Origin: Pseudomonas sp. PICF141
GTDB taxonomy: Bacteria > Pseudomonadota > Gammaproteobacteria > Pseudomonadales > Pseudomonadaceae
Reading direction: 5' to 3'
DNA length: 64,000 nucleotides
Assembly (NCBI RefSeq): GCF_002286815.1
Contig: NZ_MUNM01000037.1
Span: forward strand, 186,001-250,000
The position numbers and the translations under genes are program-made. The first letter of the stretch is position 1. Every line of letters starts with the position of its first letter. A model generated the notes under the pieces. It searched no databases, was not told the DNA's origin, and worked only from the letters and a program-made list of their open reading frames with translations. Positions 43,083-52,702 of this stretch are shown piece by piece.

Positions 43083-46000
43083 TCAGTTGGAATAAGGCGA
43101 GGTGTACGGGCTGACCGGCAGGCTCATGGGGCCGCTGATGTCTTCGAACTGGTAGCGCAAAGACAGGGCGCCGCTGAGTTGTTGGTAGTCGTGGGCGTTG
43201 TCCAGGCCCAGATTGGCGCCCAGCAGGAAGTTCGAAGCGACCTTGTATTCAGCCGCCGCAGCGACGCTGTAGCCGATCCCGGTTTTGTTTTGCCCTTCGT
43301 AGCGCAGCCCCGAGGCCGCTTGAAGGGCTTTGTCGTTGGGGAAATAGTCGGCGCTGTCCTGCTCGAAATGCTGCACGCCGACCGAGCCTTTGACTTGATA
43401 CGTCAAGCGCCCGGTGCGTTGTGCCCAGGTCACTGGCACGCCCAGGGCGAAGAACGTCTGCGGGCTGAAATAGCCGCCGTGGCCATAGGTGAAATAGTCC
43501 TGATTGTTGGCGTAGCTGATGCCGGTCATGCTCAGGCCGACGGTCAGCTTGCTGTCCGTTGCATTTTGCAGGTACCAGTAGACACCGCTGCCCAGCTCAC
43601 TGCGGCTGTTGGACTCGACATGGTTGCCCAATAGCTGGTGCCAGGAGGCGTAGCCATAGGCGCCGACTTCGTTGTCGTCAAAGCTCAACTGGCCACGCCC
43701 GCCATTGGCGGTCACGCCGCCCCAGGACTGCCCGCTGCGTTTGTCCGTGGTGCCGGCAAACGAGGTGACGCTGTCAGTCACCGGACGCCGGGAAACGCTC
43801 ACGCCGTAACGGACATTAGAGGAGTCGCTCACGGGGCGATCAATGCTGATGCCGCCAGTGGCGGTGGTGTATTTGAAGCCGAGCGGGGTGGTGCCCAGAT
43901 CAGCTTTGAACCCATCCGCGGGCTGTTGAATAGCGACGGAAAGGCCGACACCCTCGGCTTTTTGCGAGCCGACGCCGTCGCTCTGCGCACCGCTACCAAA
44001 GCGCGACAGTGCATCGCCGCTGACACTGCCGGCGTTCAGCGAGACGGGCGTCACGCGCAGGGCGACGCGGCTTTCATCCAGCGGGATATTGATTTCCAAC
44101 GGTGTTTCAATATCGGTCAGTTTGCTCAACCCCGACTCACTGTTGTTGCTGCGAATGCTCACGCCCTGGGTGACGTAGGCGCTGCGCTCCTGAAGGATTT
44201 TATTCAGCGCCAGTTGCGCGGGGCTGATGTCCTCGCTCACCAGTGCGGCGCGTGGCAACTGCGACTCGAATCGATTGCTTGCCTGCTGTGGCCGTGGCGG
44301 GGCGTCGATGCCAAAAGGGGTGTAAGACTTCACGCTGCCCGGCATCTCCTGGACCGGTGGCGGGATCGCTGCCAGCAAGGTGTCGCGACTGACCTCGTTA
44401 CGTGGACCCGACACCCCGGCAAAAGGGTTGGGCGCCACCGACGAACCGATCAGTTGGCCGCTCTGGCTTCTGTGTTTCTCGTTCTGTTCAATGGCCACCG
44501 CTTTGCGCAGCAGATCGGTCGCCGTGCCGGTCTGGCCCATGTTCTGGTAGCGGCGGGCGGCCTCTGTCAGCGTTTGAGGGTTACCGGATTCAGTCTTGAG
44601 CAACTGTTGCAGTGCCTGTTCGGCAAAGGCCGTGTCCTGTGCCAATACCGCCGCATCGGCGGCACCCAACAGCAGTTGCGGGTCATTTGGCTGACGCTGT
44701 AACAGCGGTTTGTAGAGTTCGAGGGCTTTGGCCGTGTCGCCGTTGGCCGAGTACATCCGCGCCAGGGCCGCGACGGCAGCGCTGTCACCGGGGCGTTGCG
44801 CCAGGGCCGGCGCTAGCGTGTCATAAGCGCTGGCCAGATTGCCTCGTTCACGCAACTGGTCAGCCTGGCGGATGCGATAGAGATAGAGCAGGTCGTCGAA
44901 ACGCTTGCGAGCCGGCGCGTTCAAGGGCCTGTTTTGAAGGTCGCGCAGAATCTCGTTGACCTGTACGTCTTCTCCGGTTTTAAGCAGGACAGCCGCGTAT
45001 TGCAGGATGAAGTCCGCCGAGGGTGCCGTGGTGTTTTGCAACTGGCCGCGCATGAGGGCCAGCGCACGGGTTGGCTCACCGATGTCGACATACGCCGAAG
45101 CCAGGCTCGCTGTGCGATTCGGACTGTTGTTGGCCGTCGGCTGAATACGATCGAGCAAGGTCAGGGCTTCCTGGCGCTGTCCGCGCTTGCCCAACTCGAT
45201 CGCCTGGCTGAGTTGCAGGTTGAGGCTGACATCAGCGGCCAGCGCGTCCATGTCCGGGGTGCGCTGGTCGGGGCGCAAGCGTCCTAACGTGGTCTGAGCG
45301 GCTTTCCACTCACCCATCTGCACTGACAGCAAGGCGCTGACGTACAGCGCATCGGCATTGTCAGGGCGGGCTTGGAGCATGGCGTTGATCAAATCCCGAG
45401 CCTTTTGCGGTTCGCCCATCGCCAGGTTCAGGCGGGCCAGGGCGAAACGTGTCCAGATGTTGTCCGGCTCAACGCGCAACGCGTCTTGCAAGGCGTTGCG
45501 CGCAGCGGGCAAGTCGTTGCGTTGTTCGGCGAGGGCGGCCAGTTGCGTCGCGCGCAAGGCTTGCAGGCGCGCGGACTGGCCGATCTTCGCCTGCCCGGTG
45601 GCGGGCAGGCTGTTGATCAGTTGCAGGGCTTCATCGTTCTTGCCGCTCTTGAGCAGCACATTCACCAGCCCCTCCTGTGCGTGAGGGTCGTCGCGGCGCT
45701 GGTTCAAAATCTGCCGGTAGTTGCGCTGAGCGTCATCGAACTGGCCAGCGCTGGCCTGAATATCCGCCAGAGTGAGGCGAGCATCGACCCCGTTTGGATT
45801 CAGCCGCAGCGCCTGGTTGACCAAGACCTGGGCCTGGGCTGTCTGGCCTTTGGCCCGGGCGTCACGGGCCTGCTGCAACGCAGACCAGTAGCGCACTTCG
45901 TTCAGCGCCACTTGCCAGTGGCTGCCATCGTGTTGTCGCGTGGCCCGCCCCAAGAGCTGTTCCGCTTCGGCCAGTCGGTGTTGCTGCTGGCGAATAACCC

Positions 46001-46946
46001 CAAGGCCACCCAGCGCGTCAGCATCGTCGGGCCGGGTTTTCAAGCGTGTTTGAAAAGCCTGTTCGGCGGTGGCCTGATCGCCTTCTTTGAGCGCCTTCAG
46101 GCCGCGTGCGACTTCGGCAGGCGGTTGCCACTCCTTGCTGGCCGTCGATGCCGCCTGGTGCTTGCCCTTGTTCATCTGCGCCCGGATTTCCACGTCATCC
46201 GGATGCGTCTTGAGGTACGCCTCGAACAACGGCACGTGTGCCGGATCGGGTGGGCCGATCCAGGTCAGCGCCAGGCGCCAGCTTTCGTCGGCATCACCGG
46301 CAATGTCGGCACGCTGGGTCAGTGCCGCCAAGGCGCGAATGCCCTCGGCACGGCTGTCTTCACGGCGGACCAGATGCTTGGCGTAAAACAGCGCGACGAT
46401 CGAATCGTTGGGCATCTCTCGTTGCAGGCGCTCAAATCCGCCGCGTGCTTCAGCCCAATCCGCCTGATTGAAGGCTAGGTTGTTGTAATACTCGCGACCG
46501 ATCGTACCTTGAGGTGGACGGCCATCGAACAGTGAGCGAAACACGGCAGTCGCCTTGTCCCGCTCACCGGCATCGACGAGGCGCCGAGCCTCTTCCAGAC
46601 GCTGCTGATTCTGCGGTTGGGCCACGCTGATGTCCTGCGCCAATTGCAGTGCCTGCCGAGGCGGTGGCTGGATAGCCTGCAAGCGGGCGAGGTATTGCTG
46701 CGCCTGGTGTGGCTTGCCCTGTTGCACGCCAATCAAGCCCAGGCCATACAGTGCGTCAACCTGGGCCGGGTCCAGCAGCAGGACCTTCTGCCAGACTTCC
46801 GCCGCGCGTTGAGGGTTTTTGTGCACCTGCCAGTATCGCCCTTGCTCAACGAGTAATGCCTGTGGTGTTGGACTTTGCGCGTGGGCAGCAGCGGCCGTCC
46901 ATGTGCTCATGACGATGATGGCTAGCGTGCGGTGGTGCGCGTGCAT
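43083..46946 (-). CDS. wssE: Cellulose export protein WssE (BcsC)
   Basis: A 1287-residue outer-membrane exporter. A signal peptide (LAIIVMSTWTAAAAHA) is followed by a long superhelix of TPR units (to about residue 900; for example YWQVHKNPQRAAEVWQKVL and AVAALARMYSANGDTAKAL) that spans the periplasm and guides the glucan. The C-terminal 350 residues form the BcsC-type 16-strand barrel. The ATG at 46944-46946 lies inside the wssD end, giving a 25-bp overlap. Confidence 0.95.
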   Translation of the reverse strand: MHAHHRTLAIIVMSTWTAAAAHAQSPTPQALLVEQGRYWQVHKNPQRAAEVWQKVLLLDPAQVDALYGLGLIGVQQGKPHQAQQYLARLQAIQPPPRQALQLAQDISVAQPQNQQRLEEARRLVDAGERDKATAVFRSLFDGRPPQGTIGREYYNNLAFNQADWAEARGGFERLQREMPNDSIVALFYAKHLVRREDSRAEGIRALAALTQRADIAGDADESWRLALTWIGPPDPAHVPLFEAYLKTHPDDVEIRAQMNKGKHQAASTASKEWQPPAEVARGLKALKEGDQATAEQAFQTRLKTRPDDADALGGLGVIRQQQHRLAEAEQLLGRATRQHDGSHWQVALNEVRYWSALQQARDARAKGQTAQAQVLVNQALRLNPNGVDARLTLADIQASAGQFDDAQRNYRQILNQRRDDPHAQEGLVNVLLKSGKNDEALQLINSLPATGQAKIGQSARLQALRATQLAALAEQRNDLPAARNALQDALRVEPDNIWTRFALARLNLAMGEPQKARDLINAMLQARPDNADALYVSALLSVQMGEWKAAQTTLGRLRPDQRTPDMDALAADVSLNLQLSQAIELGKRGQRQEALTLLDRIQPTANNSPNRTASLASAYVDIGEPTRALALMRGQLQNTTAPSADFILQYAAVLLKTGEDVQVNEILRDLQNRPLNAPARKRFDDLLYLYRIRQADQLRERGNLASAYDTLAPALAQRPGDSAAVAALARMYSANGDTAKALELYKPLLQRQPNDPQLLLGAADAAVLAQDTAFAEQALQQLLKTESGNPQTLTEAARRYQNMGQTGTATDLLRKAVAIEQNEKHRSQSGQLIGSSVAPNPFAGVSGPRNEVSRDTLLAAIPPPVQEMPGSVKSYTPFGIDAPPRPQQASNRFESQLPRAALVSEDISPAQLALNKILQERSAYVTQGVSIRSNNSESGLSKLTDIETPLEINIPLDESRVALRVTPVSLNAGSVSGDALSRFGSGAQSDGVGSQKAEGVGLSVAIQQPADGFKADLGTTPLGFKYTTATGGISIDRPVSDSSNVRYGVSVSRRPVTDSVTSFAGTTDKRSGQSWGGVTANGGRGQLSFDDNEVGAYGYASWHQLLGNHVESNSRSELGSGVYWYLQNATDSKLTVGLSMTGISYANNQDYFTYGHGGYFSPQTFFALGVPVTWAQRTGRLTYQVKGSVGVQHFEQDSADYFPNDKALQAASGLRYEGQNKTGIGYSVAAAAEYKVASNFLLGANLGLDNAHDYQQLSGALSLRYQFEDISGPMSLPVSPYTSPYSN

Positions 46947-48163
46947 GCGGTCTCCCAGGAAAGTTTCAGCGTTCCGTCTTCCCGGAATCGGTAATGTTTA
47001 TCTGCCCATCCGAGGGCGAACAGGCTGAGCATGAAGTTGTAGTAACGCGGCGCACCGGCTTCGCCATCAGGCCTGGCCAGCGCTTCGTGCAAGGCGAGCT
47101 CCACGCGACGTCGCTGCTGATCGGCCAAACCGGGGTGCCCTTTGGCCTGAAGGTAGGGAATCAGTGCGGCCCAGAATCCGAACGGGCTCTGACCCTGAAC
47201 AGTGCCATGGCGAACCTGGACTGTTTCTGGCGCAGAACCCGTTGCGACAGTGCTGCGGGCCATGCCGTCCAGCCGTTTGAGCAGGCGCGTTGCCAGCGGT
47301 CCAGAGGTCTCACTCATGCCCAGCCAGAGGTACACGCGAATGGCATCGTAGCTGCCCGTGTCGCCATGGATCGGGTCACTTGTGAAGGCACCCGATTGCG
47401 CCGAAGTGCCTTGATAACCGACCCAGTCAGCGACGAAACCATGGCGGCTTGATTGGGTAATCATCGTCGCGGTGTTGTGGGCAATCGCTTGCCAAGGCCC
47501 CGAGGGTGCTTCCTTGGCCAGCCGTCGTAACAGTGGCAGTGGCAGGTAGCTGGGGTTCAGGCGCCAGAGAGCGTCCGGCTGGACGAAGCCCTGTGGTCCA
47601 GGCAACACCATCGGGCCCAGCCCGGGGAGCTTGACGACCAATTGCGCTTCAATCGTCGCCATCAGGTGCAGGGCGTCCTGGTGATAGTCCGGCCGATGCC
47701 ACAGGCGTGCGGCTTCAAGCAAGGCATAGGTGATCCACAGGTCGGCGTCGGCCGCCGAATTGGCGTCTTGCAGGCGCCACTGACCGTCCGTGCCTTGCCC
47801 CCATAACCAGCCCGGCAGGCGTGTGGTGGTGGCGGAGCCTGCGAGGTTGGCTGAGGTCCAGCGCCAGAGTTTGTCAAAGCGTGGCTGATCGTTGCCGATC
47901 AGTGCGAAGAGCATGCCGTAGGACTGCCCTTCAGAGGTGCTGTGATTGTTCTGCTGGCTCGATTCCAGGACCCGGCCGTCGGCCTGGACGAAGCGTGTTG
48001 CATAGGTTTGCCACAATGGCCAGGCCGGCAGCTCACAGGAGTTTGCGGCCGCTATCGCAGGCGCCAGCAGGGTAAGCACAAGCGCAGCGCTCAACCTGCG
48101 CGTGTTACCACGCAGGCACTGGCGAAGTGAAACACCTCGGCGGCTCATGGACGACACAGGCAT
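46922..48163 (-). CDS. wssD: Periplasmic endoglucanase WssD (BcsZ, GH8)
   Basis: Family 8 glycoside hydrolase (about 413 residues) that trims cellulose in the periplasm and is needed for full export. The acid Glu78 sits in STSEGQSYGM and the base Asp in GSYDAIRVYLWLGM. An N-terminal signal (LSAALVLTLLAPAIAAANS) directs export. Two starts are possible, ATG at 48161-48163 or at 48146-48148, neither with a clear ribosome site; the former is used. It begins 7 nt after wssC. Confidence 0.92.
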   Translation of the reverse strand: MPVSSMSRRGVSLRQCLRGNTRRLSAALVLTLLAPAIAAANSCELPAWPLWQTYATRFVQADGRVLESSQQNNHSTSEGQSYGMLFALIGNDQPRFDKLWRWTSANLAGSATTTRLPGWLWGQGTDGQWRLQDANSAADADLWITYALLEAARLWHRPDYHQDALHLMATIEAQLVVKLPGLGPMVLPGPQGFVQPDALWRLNPSYLPLPLLRRLAKEAPSGPWQAIAHNTATMITQSSRHGFVADWVGYQGTSAQSGAFTSDPIHGDTGSYDAIRVYLWLGMSETSGPLATRLLKRLDGMARSTVATGSAPETVQVRHGTVQGQSPFGFWAALIPYLQAKGHPGLADQQRRRVELALHEALARPDGEAGAPRYYNFMLSLFALGWADKHYRFREDGTLKLSWETACTRTTAR

Positions 48164-48170
48164 GCGCGAC

Positions 48171-50474
48171 TCATTGACCAAGACGACGTCTGGCCTGTAC
48201 GCGCAGGGCCAGGTAGGCCATCGAAGCAAGCAGCAGGATCCCCAGGAGCGTGAACAGCATGAGCGCCATTACGTTTTGCGAGAGGTACCACTGCAGATAG
48301 CGCAATGGGCCCAAGCTCCCGACGTAGTAATCCTGCTCGGCGACCAGCGACTCGACATGCTTGCCCCTGACCACCACCAGACTACCTTGCAACTCGCGGG
48401 CGTTTTCTTCGTTGCTGAGCAGGGCGTTGGTCACGTCGGCCAAGCCGTTGGGCCTTGCGCTGGCGATAAACACCACACTGCGGCCACTCTTGAGCGGCGA
48501 TTCGAATCCAGTCAGATACGCACTGCCATCGTCCGCGGTAAACCTGAAGCTGCTGCGCGCTTCACGCAGATTGGTTTTCGTATCCGGGCTGATCCAGTTG
48601 CGCAGGCGCAAGGGCAGGTCAGACAGTTCAACGTACTGCGCAGCGTCTTCGCCCTTGGCCGGCAGCAGGCTTTGCCATTGCTCAAGCAGTGGCTGATTGT
48701 TGCCCGAGGCGAGCACCAACAAATCCCGGTCGCTTTGCTCGGCCACTTGGTCAGCGTGGGCCACCTTCACGCCGGTGGCCGGGTAACCGGTGGAGTCGCC
48801 GAAGCGGCCCAGCAGGGTCAGGTAGGCGCTCAGATCGGCTGCGCCTGGCTCGTTGGGCAGGATCACCGCTGTTTCAGAAAGGTCAGCCATGCGAGTGAAC
48901 GGGAAGCCACTGTCCTTGAACACCCCAAGGTTGGGCATGGCCATGAAATGTTCGTATTGGCTGAGGTCCAGGGTCGAGTCCGGGTCGATCACACCGCGCA
49001 TGTTGTCGATGATGATGTCGCGGCATTCGCCCTGTTTGATGTAGTCATACATGAAGCGAAATTGCAGGCGTGATTGCAGCGCAACGGAATTGAGCGGCAA
49101 TAGCATGCGCGACGTGCGGGCCAGGCTGTCGTCGGTTTTGAGCATCGCCAGCAGGCTGTCGCTGTTGCCGAGTTTCTCGATCGAGGGCAGATCGATCGAC
49201 TTGATGAAGGTGTCGTTGAAGTTGACCAGCAACGAGGAGTTGGTGGAGACCGGTTGCGGCGTATAGCGGTATTTCAAGTCCAGTTGCGCACCGGGCTCAC
49301 GCCAGTTGAACAGGTCCGGTGGCAAGCGCAGCGCAACCGTCATTTGCCCCGGGTTATAACCCGACACATTGAGTTCTGCGGGCTTGGCCAGTTCACCCAG
49401 GCGAACCGGGCGATCGGAGGGCAGCCAGTTAGGCGCGTCGTACGGTTGGCGCGGCTTGAGCGAATCGATCCGGTCAATCACTACGCTCTGCCCGGAAAAG
49501 GCCGACCCACCGAGGGCCAGCGCTGTCGCGGCAATCTTGAGATCGGCGCCATCGCGCCCGGAGACGATCAACAGTTTGCCCTGAGCATCATTGGGGTTGC
49601 TCACAAGCGTCAATGTCGGCCCCGTGGCCTCTTTGATCGGTAAGCCACTCACGGTCGTTGTTTCGCTGCCGCTGACAAACACCACGGCGTTGCCTTTGGC
49701 CGGCAGGCTGGTGAGGCTGGCGGGGAAGGTTGCGCCGCGGTAGCTGGCCAGGGCGCCAAACCAGGACGACAGGATACCGGCGGCCTCAAGCTCAGGGCCG
49801 GCCGGGCGCGTGGCGAACACGAAGGGCAGCTTCAGGGGCGAGGCGTCTCGACGATCGAACAAGGGCAGCGGCAGGGCGGACAGGTCGTTGGGCTGTTTAA
49901 TCGAGGACACCTGGAGGCTCAGCTGGCTCTCGTTGCTGATCCGGGCCCAAAGGCTGGAGTGCAAAGGGTCTTCACATTGCATCGTGTAGTGACCGATGAA
50001 CTGCAAGCTGAGCCGGTTGAATTCGGTGATGGTCTGCGGCGGAATCTGCACGGTCCGGGTCTGCAATTTACCGGCCTCTTCCTTCGGGAGGGGCAGGCTG
50101 GCGGCCACTTGATCGTTGACCAGCACATTGATCTGCGAAAGGTCGGCCAGCAGCGCCGGTGAGTAGCTGTACTGCAGCGTGACCTGCGCCGCCGTGACGA
50201 CTTCATCGGCGCGCACATCGAAGTTCACACTGTCGGTAGCCTCCACGCCTTTAAGAGTCATCGAATAGCTTTTGCCCAGCTCCTTGAGGGTGCGGGTATA
50301 GCTGTTGCCCGGGGCATCGGCCACGGGCAACGAGGCCACCGGCATCATCGCCGGGTCTGTGGCGTTGAGTGGGGCGGCAGCGCTCAAAGCCCAGCCGCTC
50401 CAGCCCATTAACGAGCAGGTGATCAGCATGAGTGAGCGACGAGGAAGAAAGGTCCGGCGAGTGGAAGGCTTCAA
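48171..50474 (-). CDS. wssC: Cellulose synthase periplasmic subunit WssC (BcsB)
   Basis: BcsB-type subunit (767 residues) anchored by a C-terminal membrane helix (MALMLFTLLGILLLASMAYLAL region). It has carbohydrate-binding and flavodoxin-like domains that lead the chain away from BcsA. A signal peptide is at residues 10-32. The start is a TTG at 50472-50474 overlapping the wssB stop (TTGA), matching the overlapping style of this operon; an internal ATG at codon 16 would weaken the signal peptide. Confidence 0.92.
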   Translation of the reverse strand: MKPSTRRTFLPRRSLMLITCSLMGWSGWALSAAAPLNATDPAMMPVASLPVADAPGNSYTRTLKELGKSYSMTLKGVEATDSVNFDVRADEVVTAAQVTLQYSYSPALLADLSQINVLVNDQVAASLPLPKEEAGKLQTRTVQIPPQTITEFNRLSLQFIGHYTMQCEDPLHSSLWARISNESQLSLQVSSIKQPNDLSALPLPLFDRRDASPLKLPFVFATRPAGPELEAAGILSSWFGALASYRGATFPASLTSLPAKGNAVVFVSGSETTTVSGLPIKEATGPTLTLVSNPNDAQGKLLIVSGRDGADLKIAATALALGGSAFSGQSVVIDRIDSLKPRQPYDAPNWLPSDRPVRLGELAKPAELNVSGYNPGQMTVALRLPPDLFNWREPGAQLDLKYRYTPQPVSTNSSLLVNFNDTFIKSIDLPSIEKLGNSDSLLAMLKTDDSLARTSRMLLPLNSVALQSRLQFRFMYDYIKQGECRDIIIDNMRGVIDPDSTLDLSQYEHFMAMPNLGVFKDSGFPFTRMADLSETAVILPNEPGAADLSAYLTLLGRFGDSTGYPATGVKVAHADQVAEQSDRDLLVLASGNNQPLLEQWQSLLPAKGEDAAQYVELSDLPLRLRNWISPDTKTNLREARSSFRFTADDGSAYLTGFESPLKSGRSVVFIASARPNGLADVTNALLSNEENARELQGSLVVVRGKHVESLVAEQDYYVGSLGPLRYLQWYLSQNVMALMLFTLLGILLLASMAYLALRVQARRRLGQ

Positions 50475-52702
50475 GATCGTTGCGTGTCCGCGGTGGAGTC
50501 GATAGGTGATGGAGTGTCCGGGCGTTTGCGCAGCAGCGCCTGGCTGTCTTTCAGGGCTGCAACGAACAAGCGCAGGATGGCGCGAAAGCCAATGCTGCTG
50601 ACCTCGCGCAACGCCGACATGGGCGCGTCGAGGCGGCCGTTACCCCACGTGTTGGCCCAGGTGTCGGCCCGTGAAAAGGTCAGTCGCACCAGTTCGCTTT
50701 GCTGGCGCAGGGGCAACGCCTCGAATTGCACGCCCGCCACGTTGTCGTTGCTGAAGACCGTTTTTGCGGGAAAGAGGCTGGAGGGCGGTGTGCGCAGAAT
50801 GCACAGCTGCAGCTTCTCATTGACGTTGAGCAGAACCTGCGGTGGCAGTGCCAGACCCACGCCGTTTTGTGAAAAGTCCCGGGTTACGCAATCGAACCAG
50901 GTGCCGTCTTCGCGATAGATGCGCACGGGCAGGTCCGCGGGCACCCGGGGTTCGTTGCGCACCTGAGAGGACTCAGTGGCAACCGCCACAGCGGTGCTGA
51001 CGATGACGATGTTGTACACGGTCCAGGCCAGGTTGATCAGCAGGGTAGTGGCCTCGGCAGAATCACTCCCGATGAGTTTCACCACGCCGATCGCCAGACC
51101 GATCATGTTCAAGGCCAGCAGGACGATATAAGGCCGCGCGAGCTTCCAGTTGAAATAGTCCTTTTCGATGGTGCCGCCCTTGTCGGTCACGTTGAATTTG
51201 CCCAGCGAAGGGCTGATCAGGGCCAACAGCACCGGTCGCATGATGTACCAGGCCAATACCGACTCATACACTTCGTTCCAGAAGGAATGACGGAAGCGCC
51301 CCTGGATGCTGGAGTTGGTCAGGCTGGAATGGAAAATATGCGGCAGTACATAAACCGTGACCATCAACGCCGAGGCATGGAAAATCTGCGCGTCAAAAAA
51401 CAGATAGGCCAAGGGGGCGGTCAAGAACACCAGGCGGGGCAGGCTGTAGAAGAAGTGCATCATGGCGTTGAGGTAGCAAATGCGCTGCCCCAGGTTCAGT
51501 CCTTTGCCAAACAACGGATTGTCGGTCCGAAAAATCTGCGCCATGCCCCGCGCCCAGCGTATGCGCTGGCTGATGTGTCGGGAAAGGCTTTCGGTGGCCA
51601 GTCCCGCCGCTTGTGGAACGGCGAGGTAAGCGGTATTGAAACCACGGCGATTGAGCTTGAGTGCCGTGTGCGCATCCTCGGTCACGGTTTCGGTGGCGAT
51701 CCCGCCGACTTCCAGCAAATGAGACCGCCGGATGACCGCGCACGAGCCACAGAAGAATGCCGCGTTCCACAGGTCGTTGCCGTCCTGCACCAGGCCGTAG
51801 AACAGTTCACCTTCATTGGGGACCGAGCGAAAGGTATCGAGGTTTTTTTCGAACGGATCGGGTGAATAGAAAAAGTGCGGCGTTTGCAGCAACGCCAGGT
51901 TCGGGTCCTTTAAAAACCAGCCCATGGTGATCTGCAGGAAGGAGCGGGTGGGCACGTGGTCGGCGTCGAATATGGCAATGAATTCGCCATCGGTGACTTT
52001 GAGTGCCTCGTTGAGGTTGCCGGCCTTGGCATGTCGATTGTTGTCGCGGGTGATGTAGTTGACACCAATCTGCTGACAGAAAACCTTGAATTCTTCCCGG
52101 CGTCCGTCATCGAGCATGTGCACCCGCAGTTTGCCCTCGGGCCAGTCAATGGCTTGAGCTGCGAGCACCACCAGTTTGACGATACCCAATGATTCGTTAT
52201 AGGTCGGAATGAAGACGTCTACCGTCGGCCATTCTGCGGGTGGCTGTTGCAGAAACTGCGGTTTGCGGTGCAACGGCCAGGCGGTCTGTACATAGCCGAA
52301 GATCAGGACGAGCAAGGCATACAGTTCGGCCAGCACCAGACCGTAACCAAATACGGCATCCTGCCAATTGTCGAAATTCAAGGTGTCAGTCAGACGCCAG
52401 TACATGTAACGCAACGAGGCGATCAGCGAGAGGGTGATCAGGGTCAGGATCGCCAGACGCCCGGCCTGCTTGCGGATGAACAGGCTGGCCACAAAACAGA
52501 CGGCAGCGAACACGGCCTGGGAATACAGATTCAGCGGCGCAGTGAGAATACCCAGCACCAATAATGCGGCCATCAGCCCGGCAGATATCTTCAGGCCCTG
52601 GCGCCAACGCAGGGGCCATCGACTGACGCGAGCCTGGAAAGTATCCAGCAGCCCCTGCAACCACCATGTCTTTGCAGGTAGCTGGTTCAGTTGGGCGGTC
52701 AT
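50471..52702 (-). CDS. wssB: Cellulose synthase catalytic subunit WssB (BcsA)
   Basis: Inner-membrane GT2 processive synthase (743 residues) using UDP-glucose. Catalytic motifs are DDG 198-200, DAD 246-248, TED 341-343 and QRIRW 379-383. After further membrane helices comes a PilZ domain (RNEPR near 575, then DFSQNGVGL) that binds cyclic di-GMP, so synthesis should be activated by that messenger. The ATG at 52700-52702 overlaps the wssA stop (ATGA). Confidence 0.96.
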   Translation of the reverse strand: MTAQLNQLPAKTWWLQGLLDTFQARVSRWPLRWRQGLKISAGLMAALLVLGILTAPLNLYSQAVFAAVCFVASLFIRKQAGRLAILTLITLSLIASLRYMYWRLTDTLNFDNWQDAVFGYGLVLAELYALLVLIFGYVQTAWPLHRKPQFLQQPPAEWPTVDVFIPTYNESLGIVKLVVLAAQAIDWPEGKLRVHMLDDGRREEFKVFCQQIGVNYITRDNNRHAKAGNLNEALKVTDGEFIAIFDADHVPTRSFLQITMGWFLKDPNLALLQTPHFFYSPDPFEKNLDTFRSVPNEGELFYGLVQDGNDLWNAAFFCGSCAVIRRSHLLEVGGIATETVTEDAHTALKLNRRGFNTAYLAVPQAAGLATESLSRHISQRIRWARGMAQIFRTDNPLFGKGLNLGQRICYLNAMMHFFYSLPRLVFLTAPLAYLFFDAQIFHASALMVTVYVLPHIFHSSLTNSSIQGRFRHSFWNEVYESVLAWYIMRPVLLALISPSLGKFNVTDKGGTIEKDYFNWKLARPYIVLLALNMIGLAIGVVKLIGSDSAEATTLLINLAWTVYNIVIVSTAVAVATESSQVRNEPRVPADLPVRIYREDGTWFDCVTRDFSQNGVGLALPPQVLLNVNEKLQLCILRTPPSSLFPAKTVFSNDNVAGVQFEALPLRQQSELVRLTFSRADTWANTWGNGRLDAPMSALREVSSIGFRAILRLFVAALKDSQALLRKRPDTPSPIDSTADTQRS

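Noticed and set aside
45372..46478. 368-codon plus-strand ORF opposite wssE
   Set aside because: Antisense shadow of the TPR repeats; its composition mirrors the real frame.
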